NCBI GenBank assembly: GCA_003116975.1
Contig: BGKB01000059.1
Span: 1-64,000, forward strand
Origin: Aurantiochytrium sp. KH105
Taxonomy: Eukaryota; Sar; Bigyra; Thraustochytrida; Thraustochytriidae
Length of the DNA stretch: 64,000 bases
Reading direction: 5' to 3'
The notes under the pieces were generated by a model. It was given only the letters and a program-made list of their open reading frames with translations. It was not told where the DNA came from and did no database searches. Shown here one piece after another: positions 49,533-58,050 of this stretch (position 1 is the first letter of the stretch; each line of letters begins with the position of its first letter). The translations under genes were made by a program, and so were the position numbers.

Positions 49533-51290
49533 TTAAGAGCAAGAAAGCCTGGACCGAGAGACGGCGTGGCTGTACACGCGCATGAAGCCGCGCATATTTT
49601 GCATTTGAAGTGCAGAGTACTCAATCTCTTCGCCGTCAATCGCGATAATGCCCTTTCGATTACGACCATCAAGGCCCGGAAGCGGCTCGAGCCGGTAGGC
49701 TTGGGTCGGTGCCATCTCACAATAGGAAGGGTGGTCGCCCGTTTCGAGTCCAAGCAAGAAGACAACAAATTTCCATCGACTCATCTTTCCGTGAGGAGAC
49801 TCGTCGCGAAGGAAATTGAGCTGGATGAGGCCGTCGGCGACCGTCGAGTCCTTTGCGACGAGGTCAGTCCCGGTCATCCATGGAACATTGCAGTTCCACA
49901 TGCACCAGAACTTGCCTTCAGCTGTCTTCCAGTGCGATGGGAGAGGAGCACCAGGTTCCGGAAGTAGGTTGAGGTGCGGCGACTCTGCAGCGAGATCATC
50001 AATGAGATCAGCATGCTCGGTCCAATACGAAGGACCTGCAGCTTGCTCATGATCGCTGAGATCCTTTGGCGTCCGGGCAGACATGGATTCGTCATCCGAG
50101 CAAGGCAGATATGAGATGCGGCCGCTGTATTTGCGTGTAAAGATTGCGCGCTTCACGCCCTCAATTTGGAAGCGCAGAGCTCCAAGGAATCGCATATACT
50201 CTGATCCGATGTCAATATCGGCAATCATGGCCCATTCCAAAGAAAGAAAAGAGTAGATTCGGCGCACCTTTTGGTGCATGCCTTGGCTCGGATGGTCTGC
50301 ATTGTAAATGTCCACGGCAGCGACGTCAAGCAATTCTGCGTTGCCCTTTGCAATAAGAAAGGCAGAAGATTCCGCACAGTGCGCCAGACTGGCCTCATCG
50401 TTGAGTGACTTGGCGAGGCCATTCCCTGAGCCGCCAGGGAGGACGCCAAACGTGAGTGTCTGCATGCATCGCGCCCAGTCGGCCCGCTGCATCACACCTT
50501 GAAGCACTTCATAGACGAGGCCATCTCCACTGACGGTGACGATGCCTTTGTAGGCGGCGCAGAGGTCTTCGTGGCTGCGTACCAGCTCGAAGGCGTGATT
50601 GGCGCGATCTGTGACGACGACCTTTACGTTGTGACCAGCGTCGGCGCAAATGATGCTCATGGGGCCATTTCGCCACATGGTCTGCGCGCTTCCTGCGCCC
50701 GCGTGTGGATTAATCAAGACGAGCAGAGGCAGGTTTTCGCGAGGCCCACCACGGCCAAGAGCTGCCAAGGTGGCAGTTCGCCATCGCGTTGCAAGGTTCT
50801 CGTTTTCTGCAACGAGCAAGATTTCCTTTCTGTGCAACGTGCGATTCTTGGTGCTTTGGCCGGATGCAGGCTCGGGCTTGGCGCCGAGTAGGTTCGCGAA
50901 AAAGGACAAGGGAGCGCACGCCTCGTACCCGACGAAACACAGAGTCCGTCCGCTTTGGTGGACTCCCACAAGGGACTCCCACGACATGCGCAAGTTGACA
51001 TGCTCGAGAGAGAAGAGGCCGCGGGCCTCGTCGAGCTCCAAGTCGCTCACGCGAGCTCCCCCCTTCTCAGGCCAGGTCCAAATGCCCGGGCCGGCCCCGT
51101 TCTCGAGGCTTGACTTGTTGCTGCTCGAAGACAGAAGCATCGTGACGTGCGCTCGCTGCTGATTCTCTTCTTGACTTTCGCGTTTGATTGCTTCCTTCCC
51201 GCCGATTACGCCTTGCACTGCAGAGAGTGAGGTTGTGCCAATGACATTATGACTCGCGGTTTGGTAAAAATGTGAACGTTTTTTTGACAT
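49533..51290 (-). CDS. Sphingosine kinase-like lipid kinase
   Basis: 585 aa from the ATG at 51290 (MSKKRSHFYQ); a second ATG at residue 51 is possible. Residues about 70-180 form a PH-like beta-rich region. The DAGK-type catalytic domain starts at about 186 (LPLLVLINPHAGAGS), with the nucleotide-binding GIVTVSGDGLVYEVLQG near 245 and LPGGSGNGLAKSL near 285 (PAGSGNALA in animal SphK). LDVAAVDIY and FLSLEWAMIADIDIGSEYMRFLG follow, as in the substrate region of SphK. Near the C-terminus are DGLIQLNFLRD and GIIAIDGEEIEY, the closing strands of the family. It should phosphorylate sphingoid bases to sphingosine-1-phosphate analogues; ceramide kinase is less likely. There is no signal peptide. It is the first of three minus-strand genes running 51.3 to 45 kb. 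Confidence 0.9.
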   Translation of the reverse strand: MSKKRSHFYQTASHNVIGTTSLSAVQGVIGGKEAIKRESQEENQQRAHVTMLLSSSSNKSSLENGAGPGIWTWPEKGGARVSDLELDEARGLFSLEHVNLRMSWESLVGVHQSGRTLCFVGYEACAPLSFFANLLGAKPEPASGQSTKNRTLHRKEILLVAENENLATRWRTATLAALGRGGPRENLPLLVLINPHAGAGSAQTMWRNGPMSIICADAGHNVKVVVTDRANHAFELVRSHEDLCAAYKGIVTVSGDGLVYEVLQGVMQRADWARCMQTLTFGVLPGGSGNGLAKSLNDEASLAHCAESSAFLIAKGNAELLDVAAVDIYNADHPSQGMHQKVRRIYSFLSLEWAMIADIDIGSEYMRFLGALRFQIEGVKRAIFTRKYSGRISYLPCSDDESMSARTPKDLSDHEQAAGPSYWTEHADLIDDLAAESPHLNLLPEPGAPLPSHWKTAEGKFWCMWNCNVPWMTGTDLVAKDSTVADGLIQLNFLRDESPHGKMSRWKFVVFLLGLETGDHPSYCEMAPTQAYRLEPLPGLDGRNRKGIIAIDGEEIEYSALQMQNMRGFMRVYSHAVSRSRLSCS

Positions 51291-51409
51291 GTGTTTTCGC
51301 CGGCTTCAAGTTTACCAGAATCTTCGAGCGCCACATCATATTTCACTGCAGGGACGACGTGTTTGGGAGAGTGGGCCTGCCTGACGTGGACTATAATAGT
51401 TTGGTAGGC

Positions 51410-51990
51410 AGAGGCATTGGCGATGGGCAATGGCAATGGCAATGACGATGGCGATGGGCAATGGGCAATGGCATTGGGCAATGGCAATGGCAATGGGCAA
51501 TGGGCAATGGGCAATGACAATGGGCATTGGGCATTGGGCATTGGGCATTGGGCATTGGGCAATGGCAATGGCAATGACAAGTCAATAGCAATGACAATGT
51601 CATGGCAATGGCAAGGACAGTGGCAATGACAATGGGCAATGGCAATGACAATGTCAATGACCATGACAATGGCGATGGGCATTGGGCAATGGCAATGGGC
51701 ATTGGGCATTGGGCATTGGGCATTGGGCATTGGGCATTGGGCATTGGGCATTGGGCAATGGCAATCGCAGTGGTCAATGGCAATGACAATGGCAATGGCA
51801 ATGACAATGTCAATGACTATGACAATGGCGATGGGCATTGGGCATTGGGCATTGGGCATTGGGCATTGGGCTATGACAATGGGCATTGGGCATTGGGCAA
51901 TGGCATTGGGCATTGGGCGATGGGCAATGGCGATGGCAATGGCGATGGGCAATAGGCAATGGGCAATGACAATGACAATGGCAAAGGCGA
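51410..51990. repeat. Compound minisatellite of GGCAAT, GACAAT and GGGCATT units
   Basis: About 580 bp built from 6-mers (GGCAAT, GACAAT, GGCGAT) and a 7-mer (GGGCATT). The units occur in blocks: 6-mer stretches alternate with pure 7-mer runs at about 51524-51560, 51694-51755 and 51836-51870. Some larger blocks, such as AATGTCAATGACTATGACAA, recur, giving a higher-order pattern. Confidence 0.92.
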
Positions 51991-52076
51991 GAGGAAGGCA
52001 ATGGCCGACGAGGGGGGTTCTCCAAGTATGGAATGTCCGGCTCTTTATTGACAAGAATCAGCTCTTGTTAAGCAGG

Positions 52077-52190
52077 ATCGGCCTTCAGTATCGGCCTTCA
52101 GTATCGGCCTTCAGGAACGGCCAGTAGGATCTGCCAGCAGGAGCGGCTGCTGCCAGCATTTTTGGTCAGCATGTTTGGTCAGCATAATTG
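52077..52190. repeat. Short direct repeats (ATCGGCCTTCAGT and TTTGGTCAGCAT)
   Basis: A 13-bp unit GATCGGCCTTCAGT/ATCGGCCTTCAGT occurs three times at about 52077-52115, with a decayed fourth. TTTGGTCAGCAT occurs twice, at about 52160-52185. Non-coding. Confidence 0.7.
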
Positions 52191-52292
52191 GCCTGATCTA
52201 GGTCGGGCAGCGGCCCGGCAGCGAGGGGCAAAAATCACGTGCATGTACGATCATCTCTAGGTTGGCTATACAGATGTATTTATGTATGTGAG

Positions 52293-53843
52293 CTAGCTGA
52301 TCTGCGATTGCGGGGGCTGGGCATGGTCAGAAATGGGCGCCTCCTGTCCCTCTTGGCCAGGTTGACTGGAATCTGCGTCGACCGCCGCTTCTTCGGTGGC
52401 GGTCTTGTCGTCGGTGGCGGTCTTGTCGTCGGTGGCGGTCTTGTCGTCGGTGGCGGTCTTCTGAGACTCGTCCTGCGTAGCGGCGCCTTGAAGAACCTCT
52501 CCAAGATGATCATGTTCGGCGGCGGCCTCAAGGCACGCAGCGTCAAGGTGAGCGCCATTCTTCAAAAGCGTGGCAACGGCCTCTTGATCTCCGGCCTGGG
52601 CGGCCATGAGGAGAGGCGTGCGCTCATCTGCAGCCTTGACATTAGGATCGGCACCTGCACCCAAAAGGTTGCGGAGAGCAGAATAATTGGCAACCTGTAC
52701 GGCATGGTGCAGAGCACGGTAGCCATCCTCGTCTGGATGTTCAATAATTGCCCCAGCATCCATGATCATTTTCACAAAGTCATTGCGCTTGACGAGAACA
52801 GCAATATGAAGCGGTGATAGCATGCTGGCGTTGCAAATATTGACGTCAGCCTTTTTGCGAAGAAGCGCTTGCACAGCGGTAAACTGAAGCTGATGGACTG
52901 CAAGGAAAAGCGCGGTCTGGCCGTTGGCGTCTTGAGCATCGATGGCTGCGCCGGCTTTGGTAAAGGTTTCGATGAGAGGCGAGTCGCCGACCATGGCCGC
53001 GAACATGAGAGCCGTGGCGCCGCCTTCGGTCCTCGCGTCTACACTCGCGCCAGCCTTGAGCAGACTGGCAATGACGCGATGTTGCTTTGCAAGGACTGCC
53101 ACCATGAGAGCCGTCGCGCCATCGGAACGGGGGAAATCCACGCTTGCACCCGCAGCACAAAGGTCGTCAACGACATCTACATTGCCTCGCTCGGCAGCCC
53201 ACATAAGAGGCGAAGAGTCCTGGCCAAGGACGTCGAGCGGCAGCTTGCGTTCGACAAAGATTTTCACGATTTCGCGCTGCCCGCGCTGTGCCGCGAGATG
53301 CAAGGCTTGAAGCTCTTCGTCGTTGTTGGACATGCAGGGATCGGCGCCGAGGTCGAGAAGCGTCTTCACGGCCGTGGGGGAGTTGGCCATGACGGCGGCC
53401 TGCAGCGGGCAAGATTCGTGATTGATGTCTGCGCCAGCCTTGGCGAGCGCCTTGATGGCGCCGGATTTGCCGCTGCTGCAAGCGGCTTTGATGAGATTGG
53501 TGCCGTCGCTCAGCGTGGCCTTCGGGTCGGCACCTGCCTTGAGCAGACTGGAGATCGAGTCGAAGAGACCCTTGTACGCAGCCGCGAAAAGTGGTGTCTC
53601 CCCGCTGGCAGTAGAGATGTTCGGGTCGGCGCCAAACTCCAAGAGGGTCTCTAGAAACATGGGTTCGTCCGAGGTGGCCGCAACAAAGATTGCAGGCTTG
53701 CCGGAGCCGTCGTCGACGTTCACATCGACGCCCTTGACAGTGATCTCCGTCAGCAGACCGTCGAGGTCTTTGTTCCTGATGCACTCCTTTAGCGTCTCGC
53801 AGGCGCCAGCCGCCGAGCGCGTCTTGCTGTCAGCGTCCGCCAT
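52293..53843 (-). CDS. Ankyrin-repeat protein
   Basis: 516 aa from the ATG at 53843 (MADADSKTRS). The frame extends 35 codons upstream through microsatellites, with a non-coding look (Arg/Ala/Ser/Lys/Gln). Residues about 45-440 are about twelve ankyrin repeats, e.g. GETPLFAAAYKGLFDSISSL, GATALMVAVLAKQHRVIASL and ERTPLLMAAQAGDQEAVATL, with the usual GADPN/GASVD turns. The C-terminal about 60 residues are disordered and acidic, containing about four tandem KTATDD units (residues about 461-485) encoded by an 18-bp repeat. No catalytic, membrane or targeting domain is visible. Ankyrin stacks mediate protein binding; partner unknown. Confidence 0.88.
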   Translation of the reverse strand: MADADSKTRSAAGACETLKECIRNKDLDGLLTEITVKGVDVNVDDGSGKPAIFVAATSDEPMFLETLLEFGADPNISTASGETPLFAAAYKGLFDSISSLLKAGADPKATLSDGTNLIKAACSSGKSGAIKALAKAGADINHESCPLQAAVMANSPTAVKTLLDLGADPCMSNNDEELQALHLAAQRGQREIVKIFVERKLPLDVLGQDSSPLMWAAERGNVDVVDDLCAAGASVDFPRSDGATALMVAVLAKQHRVIASLLKAGASVDARTEGGATALMFAAMVGDSPLIETFTKAGAAIDAQDANGQTALFLAVHQLQFTAVQALLRKKADVNICNASMLSPLHIAVLVKRNDFVKMIMDAGAIIEHPDEDGYRALHHAVQVANYSALRNLLGAGADPNVKAADERTPLLMAAQAGDQEAVATLLKNGAHLDAACLEAAAEHDHLGEVLQGAATQDESQKTATDDKTATDDKTATDDKTATEEAAVDADSSQPGQEGQEAPISDHAQPPQSQIS

Positions 53844-54694
53844 GGCTGCGTGCCGGCGTGCTCGCTCGCTCGCTCGCTCGCTTGCTTGCTTGCTTGCTTT
53901 TGCTGTCTGTCTGTCTGTCTGTCCTGGTTTGTTGTGCAACTTGGACACCCAACAGGCCGGACGTGTGCGTGCGTGCGTGCGTGCGAGCGAGCGAGCGTAC
54001 GGGGGCGCGATTCTTCTGGTCTGTCTCCGCTACTGCTGCTCGAACGGCACTTGCGGCTGCCTTCGCGCGGACCACTCGCCTTTGTCTCGCGGCAGCGCCT
54101 TGTGCTTTGCTGCTGCTGCTGCTGCTGCAAACGTGGCTCTTTTAACCTGGACAATGATGCTTCCACGCGTGTGCACATGCTTATACAGAGATCAAATTTC
54201 ATCACGTGTTACTAACGGAGACACGGGACATGCAAAGCAAAAGGTTGGCCTGCAAGCCTCGGATTTTTCGGGGCAACGCAATGGGGGGGCAGGAGCAATC
54301 GAATAATAGATAGGAAAGCCAGCTTGATAATTTCTTTTACGCTAGGCCAGAACAACCAGCCATGCAAACTCTGAAAGGTGTTCCATGGGCGGGCCGCAAG
54401 GCCCCATTACTACATGGTGAGTGGGAACTAGAGGAAGAAAGAATCAGACATGAAGATGCAAATGATTATATGATTCTGGTCCGTACAATGTAACATCGTC
54501 GACGAGGCCGTAGAGAGTGGCGCGCCCACCGCGCTCAGTTCAGCTCAGCCTCGCCGCCGGAAACCTTTATGAGCCGCACTACTTCTTGGGCACTCAAAAG
54601 TCCTTGTGGCACCACGCCACGTTTTGAGGAGAGAAGTGACTCGACAGTTTTTGTTATGGTTGGTCGTTGCAGATGTTGTTCATGACGATGCTTG
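53844..54694. other. Intergenic region with tetranucleotide tracts
   Basis: The first 160 bp upstream of the ankyrin ATG carry (CTCG)n, (CTTG)n, (TGTC)n, (GTGC)n and (GAGC)n tracts in succession. A GCT run lies at 54109-54128. The remainder (54200-54690) shows no gene. Confidence 0.5.
53856..53996. repeat. Series of five tetranucleotide microsatellites
   Basis: CTCG (about 53860-53880), CTTG (to about 53897), TGTC (about 53903-53924), then GTGC (about 53962-53980) and GAGC (about 53981-53995). All lie within 155 bp upstream of the ankyrin gene's ATG. Confidence 0.85.
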
Positions 54695-56848
54695 CTATGG
54701 CTGGTGGTGCTGGTGGTGCTGGTGGTGGTGCTGCTGCTGATGCTGGCGCTGTTGCATCATCGAGAATTGCTGCTGCTGTTGTTGATGCTTTGTCAACGTG
54801 GCAATGATGCTCGCAAGCTGATCGGGAGAGGCAGCCGCAGCCACAGCAGACGCCGTAGCAGAAGGGCCATCCATTGGCCGGCCAGCCAAAGAGGGCAGAT
54901 GGGGCAATTTGAACATGGGAGACGATGTGGGCGAGGAAGCGAACGAAGCTCCGATCATGTGCGCGGCGGAATGGTCTCCGCGGCGCATGCGGTCGACGCG
55001 CTGGCGATAGTCTTCGTAGCGGTCCGAGAACTCCTTGGGTAAATCCTGCATGCGTTTCTTGCCATGCTGTTTCGCAAAAACACGGAGATCCGGAGCCTTG
55101 ACGATGGCCTTGATCTTACCGTACGTGCAAATGACTTCTACGGTGAAACGATTGGCAATTCGCCGGTGCGCGTCGAAGAGTGCCACATTTTGAGGCAGAA
55201 TCGAAATGTCGAGTATCACGAGGTCGTCCCGGACGTCGACCTTGGAAGCGCGGAGTTTGATGAGGCCATGCCTGTTGTTGGCGGCGCCAACGTAGTTTCT
55301 TTGATCGGTGCGAGACCATGTCACAACTGAGTCAAGCTGGCCGTCTTTGTAGGTGGCCCGTCCGTAGTTGTCGACGCCTTCGCCCTGACGCACGCGCACT
55401 TTGCCCCGCATGCGAATTGCAATTTTGTCGGGCGGGAATTGCACATTGTTGTTGGCGGCGCGCACGACGAGGTGCATCCTGCGGTACTTTGCATAAGCGT
55501 AGTAAACTTCCTGCTCGTACTGCGTTGGCGGCGGCAAGACCATCTTCAAGAGGTTTCGATCATAGTTGCGGTCGTCATCGGCAGGCTCAACGGCTTGGTT
55601 CTTTTTGGTCTTGGTCATGGTTTCGGGAAGACGTTGCGACTCGTCGCGCGCGCCGTCGGCCTCGACTTTTACGGGGTCCTCCTCTTCTTCGAGTTCTTGC
55701 GTGGCTCCGTACAGGTCATCCTGAGGTTCTCGTGCAGCAGAGTCTGGGGCGTGCAAGGCGGGACCGGCGAATTTAGGTGTACTCGCCACTGTGCCAAAGC
55801 AAAACATCGGGCTCTGCGCAGAGAGTAGCGGAGCTTGGTTGTTCGAAGAGGCCGCTGCTGCAGCGACGGCCGCGGCGTTTGAAAGCGTTGCGGGGAGCTG
55901 GGTCGACGGGCTCTTCTTGCCGCCGTTGCCGCCGCCATCATTATTGTTGTCATGGTCATTGGTGTTCTTCTTGTTGTTGGCGCTGTTGGCGAGGAGGTTC
56001 GCAAAGTTAATGTGGCTCGCGGCTTTCCTCTCGCCATCCATAACAGAGAGCATGTTTGCCAAATTGGGCACGGACGCCGTCGGGGACCCCTTGGCGGCAT
56101 TCGCGAGAACAGCAGCAAGCATGGCTGTCATTTTTTCGGGCGTGAAGGCAGGTTTCTTCACGGGCAAAGAGGGAGCCCCTGTTGGACTCGAGGCGTCAGA
56201 GCGAGCCTTCTCATTCGTGGCAACTTCTGACAGCGCTTCGAGGCCTGCAAATTGTCCTATGGGGGATTGTGCCTGCGACTCGGACTCGGGCTGCGGTAAG
56301 GGAACGAAGGAGACCAAGGGAAGTGGGGACGAAGACAGGGTCGAGGACGAGGAAGACGAGGTCATGGACTGTGCCGAGGAAGACGACGACGACGACGACG
56401 ACGACAACGACGACGAGGCAGTGGGGAAGGGTGCAGAGGAGGCGAAGGCTGCGGATGCAAATGGGCCGCCGGGGAGTCCTGTGCGTACCGAGGGTGGCCG
56501 TAGCGCCTCGAGCAGGTGCTCTTTGGCGGCAAGGCGCTGCGCGCCCTGCGTCGCGTTCGTCTTCGCGGTTCCCCCGAGCCCAAACCGCTTGAGCGCGCCC
56601 GCGTCCGCGCGTGCGCCGCGGCCCGGGCCCGGGCCGGCGGCGGCGTCGGGCGCTGCGCCTGCGCCTGTCTGCGCCTCCTCCGCGCGCCCCTCCCCCCCGC
56701 GCTCGGCCGCGACGCGCGCGTGCTTGTCGCCGCCGGGGGCCGCGTGCAGGAGGCGCGTGTCGGCGGCGGCATCATGGTCGATCTCCTCGCGCTTGCGCTT
56801 CGCCGCCTCGCCGCGCGCGCCGCCGGACATACTCGCGGGCTGCGCCAT
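54695..56848 (-). CDS. Putative regulatory protein with unrecognised domain (paralogue A)
   Basis: 717 aa from the ATG at 56848 (MAQPASMSGG), followed by an NLS-like KRKREE. The frame above it starts at a GTG. Residues 60-430 are low-complexity (Ser runs from a GAC-type repeat at 56383-56409, Asn/Asp runs, Ala runs). Residues about 439-624 form a compact, beta-rich domain beginning EVYYAYAKYRR, with KIAIRMRGKVRVRQ, LVILDISILPQNV and KAPDLRVFAKQHGKKR. The same domain, clearly related, is in the 61569-62435 gene. I do not recognise it; its size and setting suggest a DNA- or protein-binding domain of a transcription factor (inference). The C-terminus is a Gln/His-rich tail (QQQQQQ, HHHQHHQHHQP). 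Confidence 0.7.
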   Translation of the reverse strand: MAQPASMSGGARGEAAKRKREEIDHDAAADTRLLHAAPGGDKHARVAAERGGEGRAEEAQTGAGAAPDAAAGPGPGRGARADAGALKRFGLGGTAKTNATQGAQRLAAKEHLLEALRPPSVRTGLPGGPFASAAFASSAPFPTASSSLSSSSSSSSSSAQSMTSSSSSSTLSSSPLPLVSFVPLPQPESESQAQSPIGQFAGLEALSEVATNEKARSDASSPTGAPSLPVKKPAFTPEKMTAMLAAVLANAAKGSPTASVPNLANMLSVMDGERKAASHINFANLLANSANNKKNTNDHDNNNDGGGNGGKKSPSTQLPATLSNAAAVAAAAASSNNQAPLLSAQSPMFCFGTVASTPKFAGPALHAPDSAAREPQDDLYGATQELEEEEDPVKVEADGARDESQRLPETMTKTKKNQAVEPADDDRNYDRNLLKMVLPPPTQYEQEVYYAYAKYRRMHLVVRAANNNVQFPPDKIAIRMRGKVRVRQGEGVDNYGRATYKDGQLDSVVTWSRTDQRNYVGAANNRHGLIKLRASKVDVRDDLVILDISILPQNVALFDAHRRIANRFTVEVICTYGKIKAIVKAPDLRVFAKQHGKKRMQDLPKEFSDRYEDYRQRVDRMRRGDHSAAHMIGASFASSPTSSPMFKLPHLPSLAGRPMDGPSATASAVAAAASPDQLASIIATLTKHQQQQQQFSMMQQRQHQQQHHHQHHQHHQP

Positions 56849-57067
56849 GCCCTCCTCGCATGGCCCGCGCCGCCCCCGCTCGCGCCGCGCTCTCGCTCGC
56901 TCGCCCGCCGCGCTCGCCGCGCCTCCGCGACGCGAGAGAGCGCAAGAAAGCACGAAGCTGGACTGCCCCAGCGAGCCGCCGCCCGCTGCCGCGCTAGCCG
57001 GGCCCTAGGACCCCCTACGCCGCCCTGGCTGGCTGCATGCACGCCGCCGCCGCCGCCGCCCCTGCGC

Positions 57068-57265
57068 NNNNNNNNNNNNNNNNNNNNNNNNNNNNNNNNN
57101 NNNNNNNNNNNNNNNNNNNNNNNNNNNNNNNNNNNNNNNNNNNNNNNNNNNNNNNNNNNNNNNNNNNNNNNNNNNNNNNNNNNNNNNNNNNNNNNNNNNN
57201 NNNNNNNNNNNNNNNNNNNNNNNNNNNNNNNNNNNNNNNNNNNNNNNNNNNNNNNNNNNNNNNNN
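57068..57265. other. Assembly gap (198 N)
   Basis: Undetermined bases flanked on the left by a GCC-repeat and on the right by GC-rich DNA. The true length is unknown; frames crossing it are meaningless. Confidence 0.99.
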
Positions 57266-57859
57266 AGGAGGCCCTACCGGCTGGGTCCCCGCCTGCTTGC
57301 GAGGATTTTTTCCCCTTCGTGCTCGCTCGCCAATGCCGCGCCCGGATCCGGGATGCCGGCCGCGCCTCGCGCCCGCAACGCCGCTGCAGCGCGCGGAGGG
57401 CGGAGGCGAGGGAAGGGAGGAGGCGAGGGCGCCGCGTGCGACCGCCGGGCCTCGCGGGCTGCGCGGGGCCGCCGAGGCAGGCAGGCCCATCTTGTGTCCT
57501 GGCAGCCAGGATGGGTGCTCTCGGTAAAACGGCTTGGGCCGTGCACTTTGGAGGAGGGAAGGAAGGAAGGAAAGAAGAGGCGAGTGGGGGACGATGAGAG
57601 CGTCCCGACGGGTGGGATGTGAGGCAGAAGGCATCTTGGGCAGTGAGACGGAATGGTGTGTGCGCGCGAGCACAAGCGGTCGTGCGCATGAAGTTGCTGC
57701 GCGAGAACTCAATGAAGAAGAATAGATCAGATGAACAAGATTCAATCTTGCTGCTGCGTGTAAATGCGCTGGCTTGCATCTTTTGCTTTGCTGGATGATT
57801 CCTATGATCTACTCCATTCCTTGAAACGATAGTCAACATCTAGGAGAATGATTTCGCGC

Positions 57860-58050
57860 TTGTATGCACCCCCGGAAAGAGCGCTCTTCTTTCGCAAGAT
57901 TGTCAGCTGTTTGTTTGGCTGGCCCGTCCCCGCCAATTTTCTTCTTGCTGCTGCCCTGTTAGAAGAAGGATAATTAGCACGTCGGTGAACAATTTTCAGC
58001 TTGGATACACCCTCGGAAAGAGCGCGCTCTTTCGCATGAGAGTCAGTGGC
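57860..58050. repeat. Two imperfect copies of a palindrome-containing element
   Basis: Copy 1 (about 57857-57905) and copy 2 (about 57999-58050) share GCTTG-AT-CACC-CGGAAAGAGCG, then CTTTCGCA and TCAG. Copy 2 holds a perfect 18-bp palindrome, GAAAGAGCGCGCTCTTTC, at 58016-58033. Copy 1 has the shorter palindrome AAGAGCGCTCTT. Confidence 0.65.

Larger units (their letters stand above)
51291..52292. other. Intergenic region dominated by minisatellite
   Basis: Upstream of the sphingosine kinase gene and downstream of the ankyrin gene. The core (about 51410-51990) is the hexa/heptanucleotide array listed separately. Smaller repeats lie at 52077-52190. Long open frames on both strands encode only His/Cys/Pro or Gly/Asn/Trp repeats and are not genes. 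Confidence 0.7.

Noticed and set aside
51410-51990. CRISPR-like array
   Set aside because: Contiguous tandem repeats without unique spacers in a eukaryotic genome; a minisatellite.
51391-52054. Minus-strand frames with repeated PMPNAQC-like sequence
   Set aside because: They are translations of the hexa/heptanucleotide minisatellite; all six frames are similarly open.
57037-57622. Open frames spanning the N gap
   Set aside because: The gap length is unknown and the flanks are GCC repeats; frame continuity is meaningless.
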